Shown here one piece after another: positions 23,621-33,284 of a stretch of 51,778 bases of DNA. Numbering within the stretch: the stretch's first letter is position 1; each line of letters opens with the position of its first letter. Source of the DNA: a virus; the IMG/VR virus record IMGVR_UViG_3300043783_000043, positions 1 to 51,778 of that record, one strand, 5' to 3'. The notes under the pieces were generated by a model, which saw only the letters and a program-made list of their open reading frames with translations, was not told the DNA's origin and searched no databases. Made by a program: the position numbers and the translations under genes.

Positions 23621-24072
23621 GCAACGTAGGCGTTCATTCGTTCCAGATTCCGCACGAGCATGTACAGCCGACCCGCGACATGGTTATTGTACGTATTCCC
23701 CTCCCGCCGTCCAAAATCGGCAGCATCCTGACGCCCGACATTACGCGCGACATAATGCAGCATAACGTCATGGCTGGGCGCATAATCGCCATGGGGCCGC
23801 TCGCATTCCAGTACCGGAAAGGCGAAGACGGCTTTGCATGCCACGGCGCTAATATCGGCGATTGGGTTCTGTTTCGGCCGTTCGCCGGTACGATGATCCA
23901 AGGCGGTCAGCTCATGGCCACCAACGGCTACCGCTACGTTTCCAGCTTTAATGACGTGATCGGCATCATTTTCGCCGAAGATTGGAACCCCACATGCGAG
24001 TGGGAATACAAAAGTGACGAAGCTACATCACCGGCGTTTGAGTTCCACAACACCAAAGAAAAGGTGGCGTAA
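23617..24072 (+). CDS. Phage co-chaperonin, GroES/Cpn10-like
   Basis: 151 aa with Cpn10 organisation: PTRDMVIVRIPLPPSKIGSI, LTPDITRD as the mobile-loop region, GRIIAMGPLAF, then IGDWVLFRPFAGTMI and YVSSFNDVIGIIF at the end, corresponding to GroES strands DRVLV, GxVvAVG, vGDrVLF and DIlAvI. It probably adapts host GroEL to fold the phage capsid protein, as gp31 does in T4. ATG 23617 overlaps the preceding stop; the scaffold-like gene follows 2 nt downstream. Confidence 0.8.
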   Translation: MSNVGVHSFQIPHEHVQPTRDMVIVRIPLPPSKIGSILTPDITRDIMQHNVMAGRIIAMGPLAFQYRKGEDGFACHGANIGDWVLFRPFAGTMIQGGQLMATNGYRYVSSFNDVIGIIFAEDWNPTCEWEYKSDEATSPAFEFHNTKEKVA

Positions 24073-24074
24073 CC

Positions 24075-24743
24075 ATGGACCTGAACGTGATGCTGCGGCA
24101 GACGGCCCGCAGCGGCCTGGAGGCCAAACTTACCCAAGCCGTCGTGGATGGCGACCAAGAAGCCGCAAAGAAGATCGCAAAGGAAATGAGCGATCTTGAA
24201 TTGCAGACGGCACCCAAAGCGCCCCCGTATGGGGATGCTGAAATTCGTGCAGAATTGAACAAGCTTCCTTGGTTCGGTATCGATCCACGCAAATCCGCCA
24301 AAGCAATGCAGTACGGCAAAGACCTGGACCCGCGAAAGTTCTCTACCGCGGAAGCCTTTGCTAAGGCGGTCGCCGAAGCCGTGGAGCAAGATTTCAAGCC
24401 TGCATCTGAGACACCCCCGGAGGATGACGAAGAAGAAGACGAGGACGAAAAGGAAGAAGAGGAAGAAGACGAGGACGAAGGGGAAAACAAAAGCAAACCC
24501 GGCAAGCCCCGTAAGCGTACGGACGGACCCGGCGAAAACGATGCCGATGGCTCGCGTCCTCGCCGTGCTTCCGGTCCTTGGAAGAAAATGAGCGACGCAC
24601 CGCCAGCTATCCAAGCAGAAACCCGGCGCACTATGACCAAGCTTCTAGGCGCACGGACGACAGAGGACCAACGGAAGGCTTTCGAAACTCGTGCGCTAGA
24701 AAGCCACTATGCTGCACAGCAGCGCGGCAAGCAGAGGAAATGA
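24075..24743 (+). CDS. Scaffold-like protein with acidic tract, 222 aa
   Basis: Helical and highly charged. About residues 114-136 form an almost unbroken Asp/Glu tract, followed by a basic stretch (KSKPGKPRKRTDG) and a helical C-terminus. Charge, helix content and position between portal/co-chaperonin and other head genes fit a capsid scaffolding protein, which binds coat subunits through a basic C-terminal segment and is removed before packaging. No sequence motif proves it. Confidence 0.6.
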   Translation: MDLNVMLRQTARSGLEAKLTQAVVDGDQEAAKKIAKEMSDLELQTAPKAPPYGDAEIRAELNKLPWFGIDPRKSAKAMQYGKDLDPRKFSTAEAFAKAVAEAVEQDFKPASETPPEDDEEEDEDEKEEEEEDEDEGENKSKPGKPRKRTDGPGENDADGSRPRRASGPWKKMSDAPPAIQAETRRTMTKLLGARTTEDQRKAFETRALESHYAAQQRGKQRK

Positions 24744-24745
24744 CC

Positions 24746-25288
24746 ATGGATTCGCCTTTTCAAAGTGTCGGGCTCGCACCGAACTTGATGCCAAATCCGC
24801 CGCCCCTCATGCCGGAGGCGCCTGGCATCCCCGACGCGGCTGCCGCCCTATCGCCATTCTCAGAACCACAGGACGTTGAGAGCATCATAAAACAGCTCGT
24901 GCTTGACCGTCCGCTAAAGCTGTTCATTCCCAATCGTGAAAAATATCCAGAATGGGAATTCCGGATCATCAACAGCATTCCGGCGGAAATCGTAGACGCG
25001 AACAACAAGGGCTGGCGACAGGTCTCCGATGAAAAGTTGGTGGCGCTGTTCGATGGCCTCCACGCCGGAGTGGACAAAACGGGGAAGGCATTCCGCCCGC
25101 TTCTGTTCGCCCGCAGCAAGAAAATCGGCGACCATGTCACCCGGCAGAACCGTGCAAAGCTAAGCAGCATCTATGCCGGCATGGACCCTAGCAACAAGGA
25201 ACTCGACGGTAAGTACACAAGCCGGGTAGACAAGAAAGACGGTACCTTCGGCAACTTCACTGGTTGGGGCTTCCGCATCCGCGTCTAG
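24746..25288 (+). CDS. Head-region protein, 180 aa
   Basis: ATG 24746 follows GAGGAAATGACC and nearly abuts the scaffold-like stop. The N-terminal 40 residues are Pro-rich and disordered. The rest contains PLKLFIPNREKYPEWEFRII and a basic C-terminus (KSKYTSR-like, ending WGFRIRV). It is probably a minor structural or assembly protein given its place in the head operon. Family not recognised. Confidence 0.6.
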   Translation: MDSPFQSVGLAPNLMPNPPPLMPEAPGIPDAAAALSPFSEPQDVESIIKQLVLDRPLKLFIPNREKYPEWEFRIINSIPAEIVDANNKGWRQVSDEKLVALFDGLHAGVDKTGKAFRPLLFARSKKIGDHVTRQNRAKLSSIYAGMDPSNKELDGKYTSRVDKKDGTFGNFTGWGFRIRV

Positions 25289-25319
25289 CATTGCATGACT
25301 GATTCGAGGAACGACCATC

Positions 25320-25496
25320 ATGGCAAAGAAACCAAGCAAGCCCGCCAAAAAGGCCGCTAAGACGATGACGGCGGATGATCACCGCAAACTTTCCGAAATG
25401 CACCACGCAAAAGGAAGCCTCCATAGTGCCAAGGCACAGCTTTTGGAGGTGCAAAACCCGGCGCAGAAAAAGGGGCCGCGCGGTAGCGTCTTCTGA
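25320..25496 (+). CDS. Small basic protein, 58 aa
   Basis: ATG 25320 follows GAGGAACGACCATC. It starts MAKKPSKPAKKAAKTMTADD and continues with HRKLSEMHHAKGSLHSAKAQ, Lys/His/Ala-rich and helical, so DNA or virion binding is likely. It ends the head operon before the composition change at about 25.5 kb. Confidence 0.6.
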   Translation: MAKKPSKPAKKAAKTMTADDHRKLSEMHHAKGSLHSAKAQLLEVQNPAQKKGPRGSVF

Positions 25497-25536
25497 GGTA
25501 TGCTGGCAACCAACTGATTCGCGGGGACTGCGGACT

Positions 25537-25785
25537 GTGAAAAGACTGGCAATTGTACTGGCACTGGCGCTGCTGTGTACAAGCGTACCAGCGCAACAGA
25601 GCCAATTGCCAACCGGGCCTGGCGGTATTCCCGACCCGAATCAAAGCCAGTTCCCGCAGGAAGGCGCACAAATATCGCCAATCGGCAGCCCCCTTAATCC
25701 GGGAGGCGGCGGTGGTGGTGGCGGTTGCATGGGCGTCATCGATTTCTCAACCGGCTGCACAATGCCGATGTTTGGGGGGCTCTAG
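25537..25785 (+). CDS. Secreted or periplasmic small protein with Gly run, 82 aa
   Basis: GTG 25537 gives VKRLAIVLALALLCTSVPAQ, a clear Sec signal with a V-P-A-Q cleavage site, followed by Pro/Gln/Gly-rich mature protein with an eight-glycine run. GCGGGGACTGCGGA supplies the Shine-Dalgarno. It is the first of five adjacent proteins with signal peptides. Role unknown; cell-envelope or virion tip association is possible. Confidence 0.6.
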   Translation: MKRLAIVLALALLCTSVPAQQSQLPTGPGGIPDPNQSQFPQEGAQISPIGSPLNPGGGGGGGGCMGVIDFSTGCTMPMFGGL

Positions 25786-25786
25786 C

Positions 25787-26500
25787 ATGAAACGATTGGC
25801 ACGTGGCCTGTTCGACGCGATCGGCGCGGCGCTCTATAAGGTCTTTATCGCGACTCTGACGGTTGCCTTCATCGGTGGCGGCATCGCAGCGCTTGCGAAC
25901 TACACGGCAACGCAAGGAGCTGGAACAACCTTCGGCTCGATTGTTGTCTCGACTGTCCATTACGCGCAGATGCTTCTATGCGATCCAAACACGCCCGCCA
26001 ATTGCGGCACAATACAGCTCGCAAACTCGCATGGGGCAGTAGATACTGTCATTAACGACGTTTCCGGCAATCGCCTGAACGGCCTGACGACCGGCACCTT
26101 CGGAACGCCTTCGACGCAGGTTGTTTCCGTCATCACAGCGCCATCGTCCTCGGCAGTCGTTGGGATCACCCCTATTGTTGGCGGTTCGGCGGTATCGAGC
26201 CTCGTGCTAAAGGCCAGTCCTGGAAATCTCTACGGGATTTATGCCGAATGCACTTCCGCCTGTTGGCTCATGGTCTTCAATTCGACAACGGCACCATCGA
26301 ACGGCTCGACCACGGCCGGTGTTGCGTCGGGAAATCTTGTTGAATGCATCCCAATCGTTGCAAATGGCTCGGGGTCCATCACTTACGCACCGGGGCCGCC
26401 GGCAATCTACTCGGTGGGGATGACCGCAGCTATTTCCTCGACGACGTGCGCGACGCTGACGCTATCAACTGTCGGGTTCATTCATGGGTTGGTGATGTGA
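25787..26500 (+). CDS. Membrane-anchored/secreted beta-rich protein, 237 aa
   Basis: ATG 25787 starts one base after the previous stop, with GGGGGGCTCTAGC upstream. One hydrophobic segment (VFIATLTVAFIGGGIAALAN, residues about 19-38) precedes a Ser/Thr/Gly-rich beta-type domain with paired cysteines (LLCDPNTPANC, CTSACW). It could be a tail-fibre-associated or surface protein. It is coupled to the next gene (TGATG). Confidence 0.6.
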   Translation: MKRLARGLFDAIGAALYKVFIATLTVAFIGGGIAALANYTATQGAGTTFGSIVVSTVHYAQMLLCDPNTPANCGTIQLANSHGAVDTVINDVSGNRLNGLTTGTFGTPSTQVVSVITAPSSSAVVGITPIVGGSAVSSLVLKASPGNLYGIYAECTSACWLMVFNSTTAPSNGSTTAGVASGNLVECIPIVANGSGSITYAPGPPAIYSVGMTAAISSTTCATLTLSTVGFIHGLVM

Positions 26501-27225
26501 TGAGACATGCGCTCGCTTTACTAGTTGCGATTTTCTTGCTGACTCCTGCGGAAGCGCAGCAAGTTACAGTTACAGCGCCGACGATTGTGGTTTCATCGCA
26601 GATATTTGCGAGTAGCGGCACATACACGCCGCACGCCAATCTGCTCTACGTTCAAGCCATATGCATTGGCCCCGGTGGCGGTGGGGGTGGCGCTGCTGCA
26701 TCCGCAACGGGCACCTCCAGCGGTGGCGGTGGAGGTTCGGGCGGCTGGGCGCAAGTTACGTTATCGGCTGCGACGATTGGGGCAAGTCAGACTGTCACGG
26801 TCGGCACAGCCGGGGCTGGCGCCGCTGCAGGAAATAATACAGGCGGCAGCGGTTCCGGTGCAACATCATTGGGGACTCTGTGTGTTGCCAATCCCGGTGC
26901 TGGCGGTGCTGGCGCGGCAACGCAAAGTGGCGCTCAGGGCGGCACGGGCGGCGCCGGTGCAGGCCAAGTCGGCGATCAAACGATTGCAGGCAATGCAGGG
27001 GGTCCTGGCTTGGGGGCTGTAATCGGCACAGTATCTCTAGCGTCGGGTTATGGAGCAGGCGGAACGCCTGCAGTGACAGCAACCGCCTCTGCTGTGACGG
27101 GACAAAATGCAGTCAATCCAGGGTATGGCGGATCGGGAGGACTGTCGAATGGAAGTGCGAGCACCGCCGCCGGCGGCTCCGGTGCGAACGGGCTTGTTCA
27201 AATAACCGAATTCAGCTCTCACTGA
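26500..27225 (+). CDS. Glycine-rich tail adhesin-like protein with signal peptide, 241 aa
   Basis: ATG 26500 overlaps the previous stop. The signal peptide RHALALLVAIFLLTPAEAQ is followed by ASSGTYTPHANLLYVQAICI and many glycine runs (GPGGGGGGAAAS and others), the polyglycine-sandwich type sequence of phage fibre-tip adhesins. It probably contacts the host surface. The Sec-like N-terminus is unusual for a virion protein. Confidence 0.7.
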   Translation: MRHALALLVAIFLLTPAEAQQVTVTAPTIVVSSQIFASSGTYTPHANLLYVQAICIGPGGGGGGAAASATGTSSGGGGGSGGWAQVTLSAATIGASQTVTVGTAGAGAAAGNNTGGSGSGATSLGTLCVANPGAGGAGAATQSGAQGGTGGAGAGQVGDQTIAGNAGGPGLGAVIGTVSLASGYGAGGTPAVTATASAVTGQNAVNPGYGGSGGLSNGSASTAAGGSGANGLVQITEFSSH

Positions 27226-27236
27226 GAGATTGTGTC

Positions 27237-27436
27237 ATGTTCAGCAATAGCCTAAGGGTTGCGGCGATCCTGCTGCTTGCTGGCGCCGCTGCGGCGCTGG
27301 CACAAGTCAGCGTAATTCCCATTTTGGTTGCGCCAACAACGGGTCCGTCTGGCAAGGTGCTTGTAGTCGCTGGCGGTGCAAATCATCTTCTCCTTGTAAA
27401 CAACACTAACCACGTTTGTCGGGCCGGAGGATGCTG

Positions 27437-27437
<1 letters not shown>
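27237..27437 (+). CDS. Small secreted protein, 66 aa
   Basis: ATG 27237. The N-terminal MFSNSLRVAAILLLAGAAAA ends in L-A-Q, a Sec signal; the short mature part is hydrophobic and ends with CRAGGC. Its stop overlaps the next ATG. It is conserved in style with its neighbours, but I do not recognise it. Confidence 0.55.
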
Positions 27438-28777
<1,340 letters not shown>

Positions 28778-28789
28778 TCGGATCAGCTC

Positions 28790-29809
28790 GTGATCATCAA
28801 GCCTCGCCGACCACAATTATGGATGCCGAGTCGGCGCGAGGTCTGCCGCGGGCTCGTTACTGCGCCATTCATATTGCGCGCTCGTCCGTCTGATGCTCAG
28901 GGGATCGTCTTCAACGGCATGGCTGCGTTGCGCAACGCCTATGTAGCATTGAGGTATGGTTTCCTCATCCACTTCAATATGTACACGTTCAGTCAGACAC
29001 ATGCCGCCAACCAGGCGATCAACACCTTCGCGCCTTCGACCACGAATTTCATTGCGCAATGGGTGACGACGGCGCAGGCTGCGGGCATTAAGTACTGCGG
29101 CCTGACGGCAAAGCACATTGACGGTTTCTGCATCTGGAACACCGCTTCAACGGCCTACAACGTGACGCAAACAACCTGGTATCAGTCCGGCGGTGGCTTC
29201 GATATCGTGGGGCAATTCTGCACGCAGATGCGGGCGGCCGGAATCGCTCCCGTGCTCTATTTCTCCATGTCGGATAACACGTACAGCGGCGGTTTCAGCG
29301 GCAGCGGCCTTAGCGCATTGAATTACGCCAAATTGCAACTCACTGAGTTGCTCACGAACTACGGTGCTGTAGCCGGCATCTGGTCCGACCCGGACTATGG
29401 CTCGGGGCCGAACAATTCCTTGCCGTTCCTCAGCGACGGTCAGCGCAACACCTTCATTCATAATTTGCAACCAAATTGCCTCGATTTGAAAAACAGTCAT
29501 GTCGGCAATCTTGGCCTGTCTCTGGCCGATATTATCTTGTACGAAGCCGTGCAGCCAACTAATCAATTAACCTATCCGCAGGAAATGGCTGAGACGAGTT
29601 TCAATAATGGCAATACGCTGTGGTTCTGGACATCCGGATATGCACTGAAAACTGTTGGAGATCACAACACAGCGGGCACTCTCGCCAATGACATGTTCAT
29701 AACGCATAACCGCAATGGCACATTCACCCTCGGCGTTGGCCCTAATCAGACCGGCGCGATCCCGAGCGATATCGTCACCCAGGTCACGAGCCTGGGGACC
29801 TTCAACTGA
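28790..29809 (+). CDS. GH29 alpha-L-fucosidase-like enzyme
   Basis: 339 aa. The TIM-barrel motifs of family GH29 are visible: RYGFLIHFNMYTF (about 55-67, like FGIFIHWG), GIKYCGLTAKHIDGFCIW (about 98-115) and VAGIWSDPDYG (about 194), where the Asp in W-x-D is the usual nucleophile. The N-terminus SRREVCRGLVTAPFI...A-Q resembles a Tat signal. It could trim fucosylated capsule or exopolysaccharide as a depolymerase. GTG 28790 or ATG 28823 could be the start. It sits between adhesins and lysis genes. Confidence 0.75.
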   Translation: MIIKPRRPQLWMPSRREVCRGLVTAPFILRARPSDAQGIVFNGMAALRNAYVALRYGFLIHFNMYTFSQTHAANQAINTFAPSTTNFIAQWVTTAQAAGIKYCGLTAKHIDGFCIWNTASTAYNVTQTTWYQSGGGFDIVGQFCTQMRAAGIAPVLYFSMSDNTYSGGFSGSGLSALNYAKLQLTELLTNYGAVAGIWSDPDYGSGPNNSLPFLSDGQRNTFIHNLQPNCLDLKNSHVGNLGLSLADIILYEAVQPTNQLTYPQEMAETSFNNGNTLWFWTSGYALKTVGDHNTAGTLANDMFITHNRNGTFTLGVGPNQTGAIPSDIVTQVTSLGTFN

Positions 29810-29817
29810 GAGACGCC

Positions 29818-30468
29818 ATGCTTTCTCTTGACATGATGAAGCGACGTTGGCCGCATGGGAATCAGCACATCCCCGGCCTGATCGAAGGCATTGTCGCGTC
29901 GGCCCCCGCCGTGATCGAACGATATGCGCTCGCCAAGAGCGGCAAGCTTGCGCTTGTTCTCGCTCATGCCATGGGCCAGTTTAGCGAGGAGTGTGGCTGT
30001 GGCCTCGAAATGATCGAGAGCCTCAACTATACAGCCATCCGGTTAAGACAAATTTTTCCCACGCATTTTACTCCATCCATGGCCGAACGTTGGGCTCACA
30101 ATGAGAAGATGATCGGCGAGATCGCCTATGGGGGGCGGATGGGGAATGCGCCGCCGCCGTCAACAGACGGCTTTGACTTTCGGGGGGCAGGACTATCCCA
30201 GGTCACCGGCCGCGAGGGCTTTGCCTCCCTCCAGCAGAAGCTCGACGCCATGAACGCCGGCTTCTCGATCCTCGACGATCCTGGATTGATCATTGATCCG
30301 GCTCTTACATTTGAATGCGGCATTGCCGACTGGATTGTGTGCGGATGTTTTCCCCATGCCGAACGCGACGATATTCTCGGCGAGACACGAGCACTCAATG
30401 GCGGCCTCAACGGACTGAATGAACGCCGTAGACAGATCGGGCTGTGGAAGAAGGAATTTGGGACATGA
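29818..30468 (+). CDS. Endolysin, GH19 chitinase-like lysozyme
   Basis: 216 aa. HAMGQFSEECGCGLEMIESLNY supplies the catalytic glutamates, followed by RLRQIFPTHF and AERWAHNEKMIGEIAYGGRM (N-x2-yaGrmGN in GH19 phage lysins), then GFDFRGAGLSQVTGREGF. It cleaves peptidoglycan for host lysis. No signal peptide, so it needs the holin downstream. It overlaps the next gene by 4 nt. Confidence 0.88.
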   Translation: MLSLDMMKRRWPHGNQHIPGLIEGIVASAPAVIERYALAKSGKLALVLAHAMGQFSEECGCGLEMIESLNYTAIRLRQIFPTHFTPSMAERWAHNEKMIGEIAYGGRMGNAPPPSTDGFDFRGAGLSQVTGREGFASLQQKLDAMNAGFSILDDPGLIIDPALTFECGIADWIVCGCFPHAERDDILGETRALNGGLNGLNERRRQIGLWKKEFGT

Positions 30469-30947
30469 TTCGCCTTCGTTTCGTGACTGGAAATTCATGG
30501 GTATCGAACGCAATTCGTGCTGGCGAGCGCGATGGGTGGTGTACCCATGTCGAAGCTGTAATGCCGGATGGAACGCTCTTAGGTGCGCATCTTGTCGGTG
30601 GCGTACAGGCGCGGTTGGTGGGGTACGACAAGGCAGAGATGACACGGGAACTGTTCGTCGAGCTTCATGCAGCCGATGCGACAATTTATGCGCCTGATAT
30701 CGAGAACGTCTTTTACATCTTCCTTCGTACTCAGCTCGGCAAGCCCTACGATACCGAAGCAGTCCTAGGGCTCGGCGTCGGTCGAAACTGGCGTAACGCG
30801 GATTCGTGGTTCTGCAGCGAATTGATAGCGGCTGCCCTCGAAACCTGCGGCTATCTGCCCAGACTCTCGGCGGCCGACAACCACATCAGCCCGCGGGACT
30901 TGCTGCTTGTCCTGAGTGGGCGCGTTTCAATCCCTGACGCAGCGTAG
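30465..30947 (+). CDS. NlpC/P60-like (YiiX-type) cysteine amidase
   Basis: 160 aa. WCTHVEAVMPDG (His around residue 28) and WFCSELIAAALETCGY (Cys around 117) are the permuted catalytic residues of papain-like NlpC/P60 YiiX enzymes; KPYDTEAVLGLG lies between. It probably cleaves a peptide or ester bond in cell-envelope material and assists the endolysin with which it is coupled (ATGA). Confidence 0.78.
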   Translation: MIRLRFVTGNSWVSNAIRAGERDGWCTHVEAVMPDGTLLGAHLVGGVQARLVGYDKAEMTRELFVELHAADATIYAPDIENVFYIFLRTQLGKPYDTEAVLGLGVGRNWRNADSWFCSELIAAALETCGYLPRLSAADNHISPRDLLLVLSGRVSIPDAA

Positions 30948-30957
30948 GACAAATCCC

Positions 30958-31215
30958 ATGGACTGGACCACAATTGCTACACTCATCGCGCGCCACTCGC
31001 TCACGACTGCCGGCGGCTGGCTTGCTGCCAATGGCTTCCTTCCCACGGGAACGAGCATGGAGGCTTTCGTCGGCGCCGGCATGACGCTTCTTGGTGTCGC
31101 ATGGTCGGTGTGGCAGAAGGCCGACCATGCGAAGGTTATGGACGAACTTAGAGCATCGCTCGATTACTGGCAGAACAAGAAATCCGAGCAAAATCGCGCC
31201 AACGCGAAACCATGA
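30958..31215 (+). CDS. Holin-like protein (Pam3 gp28 type)
   Basis: 85 aa with two hydrophobic segments: TTAGGWLAANGFLP and FVGAGMTLLGVAWSVWQKAD, then a charged tail DYWQNKKSEQNRANAKP. This matches the small alphaproteobacterial-phage holins found beside endolysins. It forms pores that release the endolysin. It overlaps the next gene by 4 nt. Confidence 0.75.
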   Translation: MDWTTIATLIARHSLTTAGGWLAANGFLPTGTSMEAFVGAGMTLLGVAWSVWQKADHAKVMDELRASLDYWQNKKSEQNRANAKP

Positions 31216-31379
31216 TACCAGATATCCGCTCCGAAAATACCGGCCACGGCCATGTGCGCCCGCGTCCGGATGGCGTGAAGGCGCGATGCGGCGGCCCGGC
31301 ACTTTGCTCCGTCTGCGCTCGCGAAGCCGCGCGATTGAAAAATCACGAACTCAATCACCCATGTGCGCCTAACAAGTGA
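31212..31379 (+). CDS. Cys-rich small protein, 55 aa, of lysis/terminase region
   Basis: It starts at ATG 31212 in the holin stop. GHGHVRPRPDGVKARCGGPA followed by LCSVCAREAARL is a recurring small protein of phages from alpha- and betaproteobacteria, with three cysteines (C-G-G, C-x2-C) and basic residues. It directly precedes the terminase GTG with a 4-nt overlap. Function unknown. Confidence 0.7.
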   Translation: MIPDIRSENTGHGHVRPRPDGVKARCGGPALCSVCAREAARLKNHELNHPCAPNK

Positions 31380-32938
31380 ACATCAATCCGCCTTGGGAAA
31401 CGGTCAGACCGCCGTGGGAGCCCGTACTGCTCAACAAAGCAACTGTACGGGCTAAGTTGCTTGATTTCGACAAATACCGTGAAAAGTTTTTGCGCGTACG
31501 GCCGCGGAACGGCGGCGAACGCATACCTTTCATCCTGAATGCGGCGCAGCGTGTTTTGCATGCCAGCATAGAGCGGGAGCGTACCCGATTTGGATTGGTG
31601 CGCGCACTTATCCCTAAAGCCCGGCGGATGGGCGTTAGTACGTACATCGGCGGTCGTTATTTTCATCGCACAGCAACGGAATGGGGCAGACGAGCCCAAG
31701 TTGTGGCGCACCGTTCGGATAGCGCTACGAACCTGCATCGCGAAATAAAGCAGTTCTATGAAGGACTGCCGGCATCCGTACGGCCACGCCTCGGCGCGTC
31801 AAATGCGCGGGAGCTGATCTTTGACGTCCTGAAATCGCTATACAAGGTAGCATCGGCAGAGGGTGGCGATATCAGCCGTTCCGACGATTTTCATCTATTG
31901 CACATGTCCGAAGCGGCATTTTTTGACAACACAGAAGACCTGTCGGCAGGCCTCTTGCAGACCATACAGGATTTGCCCGATACAGAAATTGCAGTGGAAA
32001 GCACGGGCAACGGGCAGTCGGGCATGTTCTATGACATGTGCCGCACAGCTCACGATGAACAGGGCGGCGGGCTGTGGCGGCTGCATTTCCTGCCCTGGAC
32101 AGTAATGCCGGAGTACCGTACGGAGGTTCCGACCGGATGGAAGGCGCCGAAGGAATTTGACGACTACGCCAAGTTCCACGGCCTCGATCGAGAGCAACTC
32201 TATTGGTTCTGGACGAAGAACTACACCCTTGCCGCCATGAACGGCGGCCAGCCGGAGATGATTCACCGGCTCACTAGGCAAGAATATCCGGCGATCTACA
32301 GTGAATGCTTTATGACCGACAGTACGCTGGATTTTTTCCCAGCGTCTCTTGTTGGAGCTGCAATGATACGCAAACCTGCCCCATCAGCCGGTGCATTGAA
32401 ACTTCTGGCCGTGGACCCGGCCGGCGACGGACAGGACAAGTGCTTCGTTTGCGACCGACAGGGCTCTGCGATCGGCGCGCGGGTGTGGGGCGAATTAGCA
32501 AACCGCGATTATAACGTACAAGCAGACTGGCTTGTGCAAACGTTCGAACGATTCAGTATGGACGCAATCGTAATCGATGTGACCGGAACAGGCAAAGGTT
32601 TGCTGGATGCCGTACGGCTCCGCATGCGTCGCTACGGTCCCGAAAAGGTGGTGGCGGTCAACTTTGCATGGGGTGCACTTAACGACGTGCTGTACGGCAA
32701 TCGACGCGCAGAACTCCACGACAGGCTTCAACGCTGGCTGCAAGGCGACGTTTCTGTGCCGAACGATAAAATGCTGCAGGAAGAATGTGCGGCGTATAAG
32801 TGGGGTACAGGCGGCTGCCGACGCGATGAGAAAATGCGGTTGTTCTTGACGCTGAAAGAGAAGGTGCGCGCAGAGTTGAAACCCGTGCGGTCACCCGATC
32901 GGCTAGATGCATGTGCGGTTTCCATGGCTGTGGATTGA
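31376..32938 (+). CDS. terL: Terminase large subunit
   Basis: 520 aa from GTG 31376 (overlaps the previous stop). ATPase: PKARRMGVST (adenine/Walker A, about 80-89), Walker B HLLHMSEAAFF (about 171-181), coupling motif ESTGNG. Nuclease: LLAVDPAGDGQD (about 344), IVIDVTGTG and DRLDACAVSM with the three acidic residues of the RNase H-like fold. It translocates DNA through the portal and cuts concatemers. The N-terminus carries two PPWE motifs (INPPWETVRPPWEPV). Confidence 0.9.
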   Translation: MNINPPWETVRPPWEPVLLNKATVRAKLLDFDKYREKFLRVRPRNGGERIPFILNAAQRVLHASIERERTRFGLVRALIPKARRMGVSTYIGGRYFHRTATEWGRRAQVVAHRSDSATNLHREIKQFYEGLPASVRPRLGASNARELIFDVLKSLYKVASAEGGDISRSDDFHLLHMSEAAFFDNTEDLSAGLLQTIQDLPDTEIAVESTGNGQSGMFYDMCRTAHDEQGGGLWRLHFLPWTVMPEYRTEVPTGWKAPKEFDDYAKFHGLDREQLYWFWTKNYTLAAMNGGQPEMIHRLTRQEYPAIYSECFMTDSTLDFFPASLVGAAMIRKPAPSAGALKLLAVDPAGDGQDKCFVCDRQGSAIGARVWGELANRDYNVQADWLVQTFERFSMDAIVIDVTGTGKGLLDAVRLRMRRYGPEKVVAVNFAWGALNDVLYGNRRAELHDRLQRWLQGDVSVPNDKMLQEECAAYKWGTGGCRRDEKMRLFLTLKEKVRAELKPVRSPDRLDACAVSMAVD

Positions 32939-32995
32939 CATGCGCTCTCCGTACAGTGTACATGCTGATTCGTACACGTACAGCTAGGAGTGCAT

Positions 32996-33229
32996 ATGAA
33001 CGACGTAACCGAATTGCCGGCGACGGCCCCGACCACAAAGAAGCCGAGAGCCAAGCCGAAGGTTAAGAAGAAGCCGAAGGCCGTACGGAAAGGCCGTCCG
33101 CTCGTACGTACGTGTAGGATGGATATCCGACTCGCGCCGAAAGAGCTGGCGAAGCTGAAACGAATCGCCAAGGCGAAAGATATTTCGGCAACCGCAATGC
33201 TGGTCAGGCTGATCGAGAAGGCCGCCTGA
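32996..33229 (+). CDS. Basic RHH-like small protein, 77 aa
   Basis: ATG 32996 follows GCTAGGAGTGCAT. A Lys/Pro-rich tail (TKKPRAKPKVKKKPKAVRKG) is followed by MDIRLAPKELAKLKRIAKAK and ISATAMLVRLIEKAA, which look like a ribbon-helix-helix or a small helical DNA-binding unit. It could be a regulator or a packaging accessory, given its place after terminase. A terminator-like hairpin follows. Confidence 0.6.
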   Translation: MNDVTELPATAPTTKKPRAKPKVKKKPKAVRKGRPLVRTCRMDIRLAPKELAKLKRIAKAKDISATAMLVRLIEKAA

Positions 33230-33231
33230 CG

Positions 33232-33262
33232 CAATAAAGGCCCCGGTTTTTGACCAGGGCCT
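33232..33262 (-). terminator. Terminator for the minus-strand porin-like gene
   Basis: AGGCCC (33238-33243) and GGGCCT (33257-33262), extended by GGT/ACC around a TTTTG loop, form the stem. Read on the minus strand it is followed by TTTATT. It ends the minus transcript and may also act on the convergent plus gene. Confidence 0.65.
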
Positions 33263-33284
33263 CCGACCGCGAGAACTCAGAAAC

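Noticed and set aside
24023-24640. Antisense frames with long Ser or Phe runs opposite the scaffold-like gene
   Set aside because: They are mirror images of the Asp/Glu tract coding sequence and have no initiation signals.
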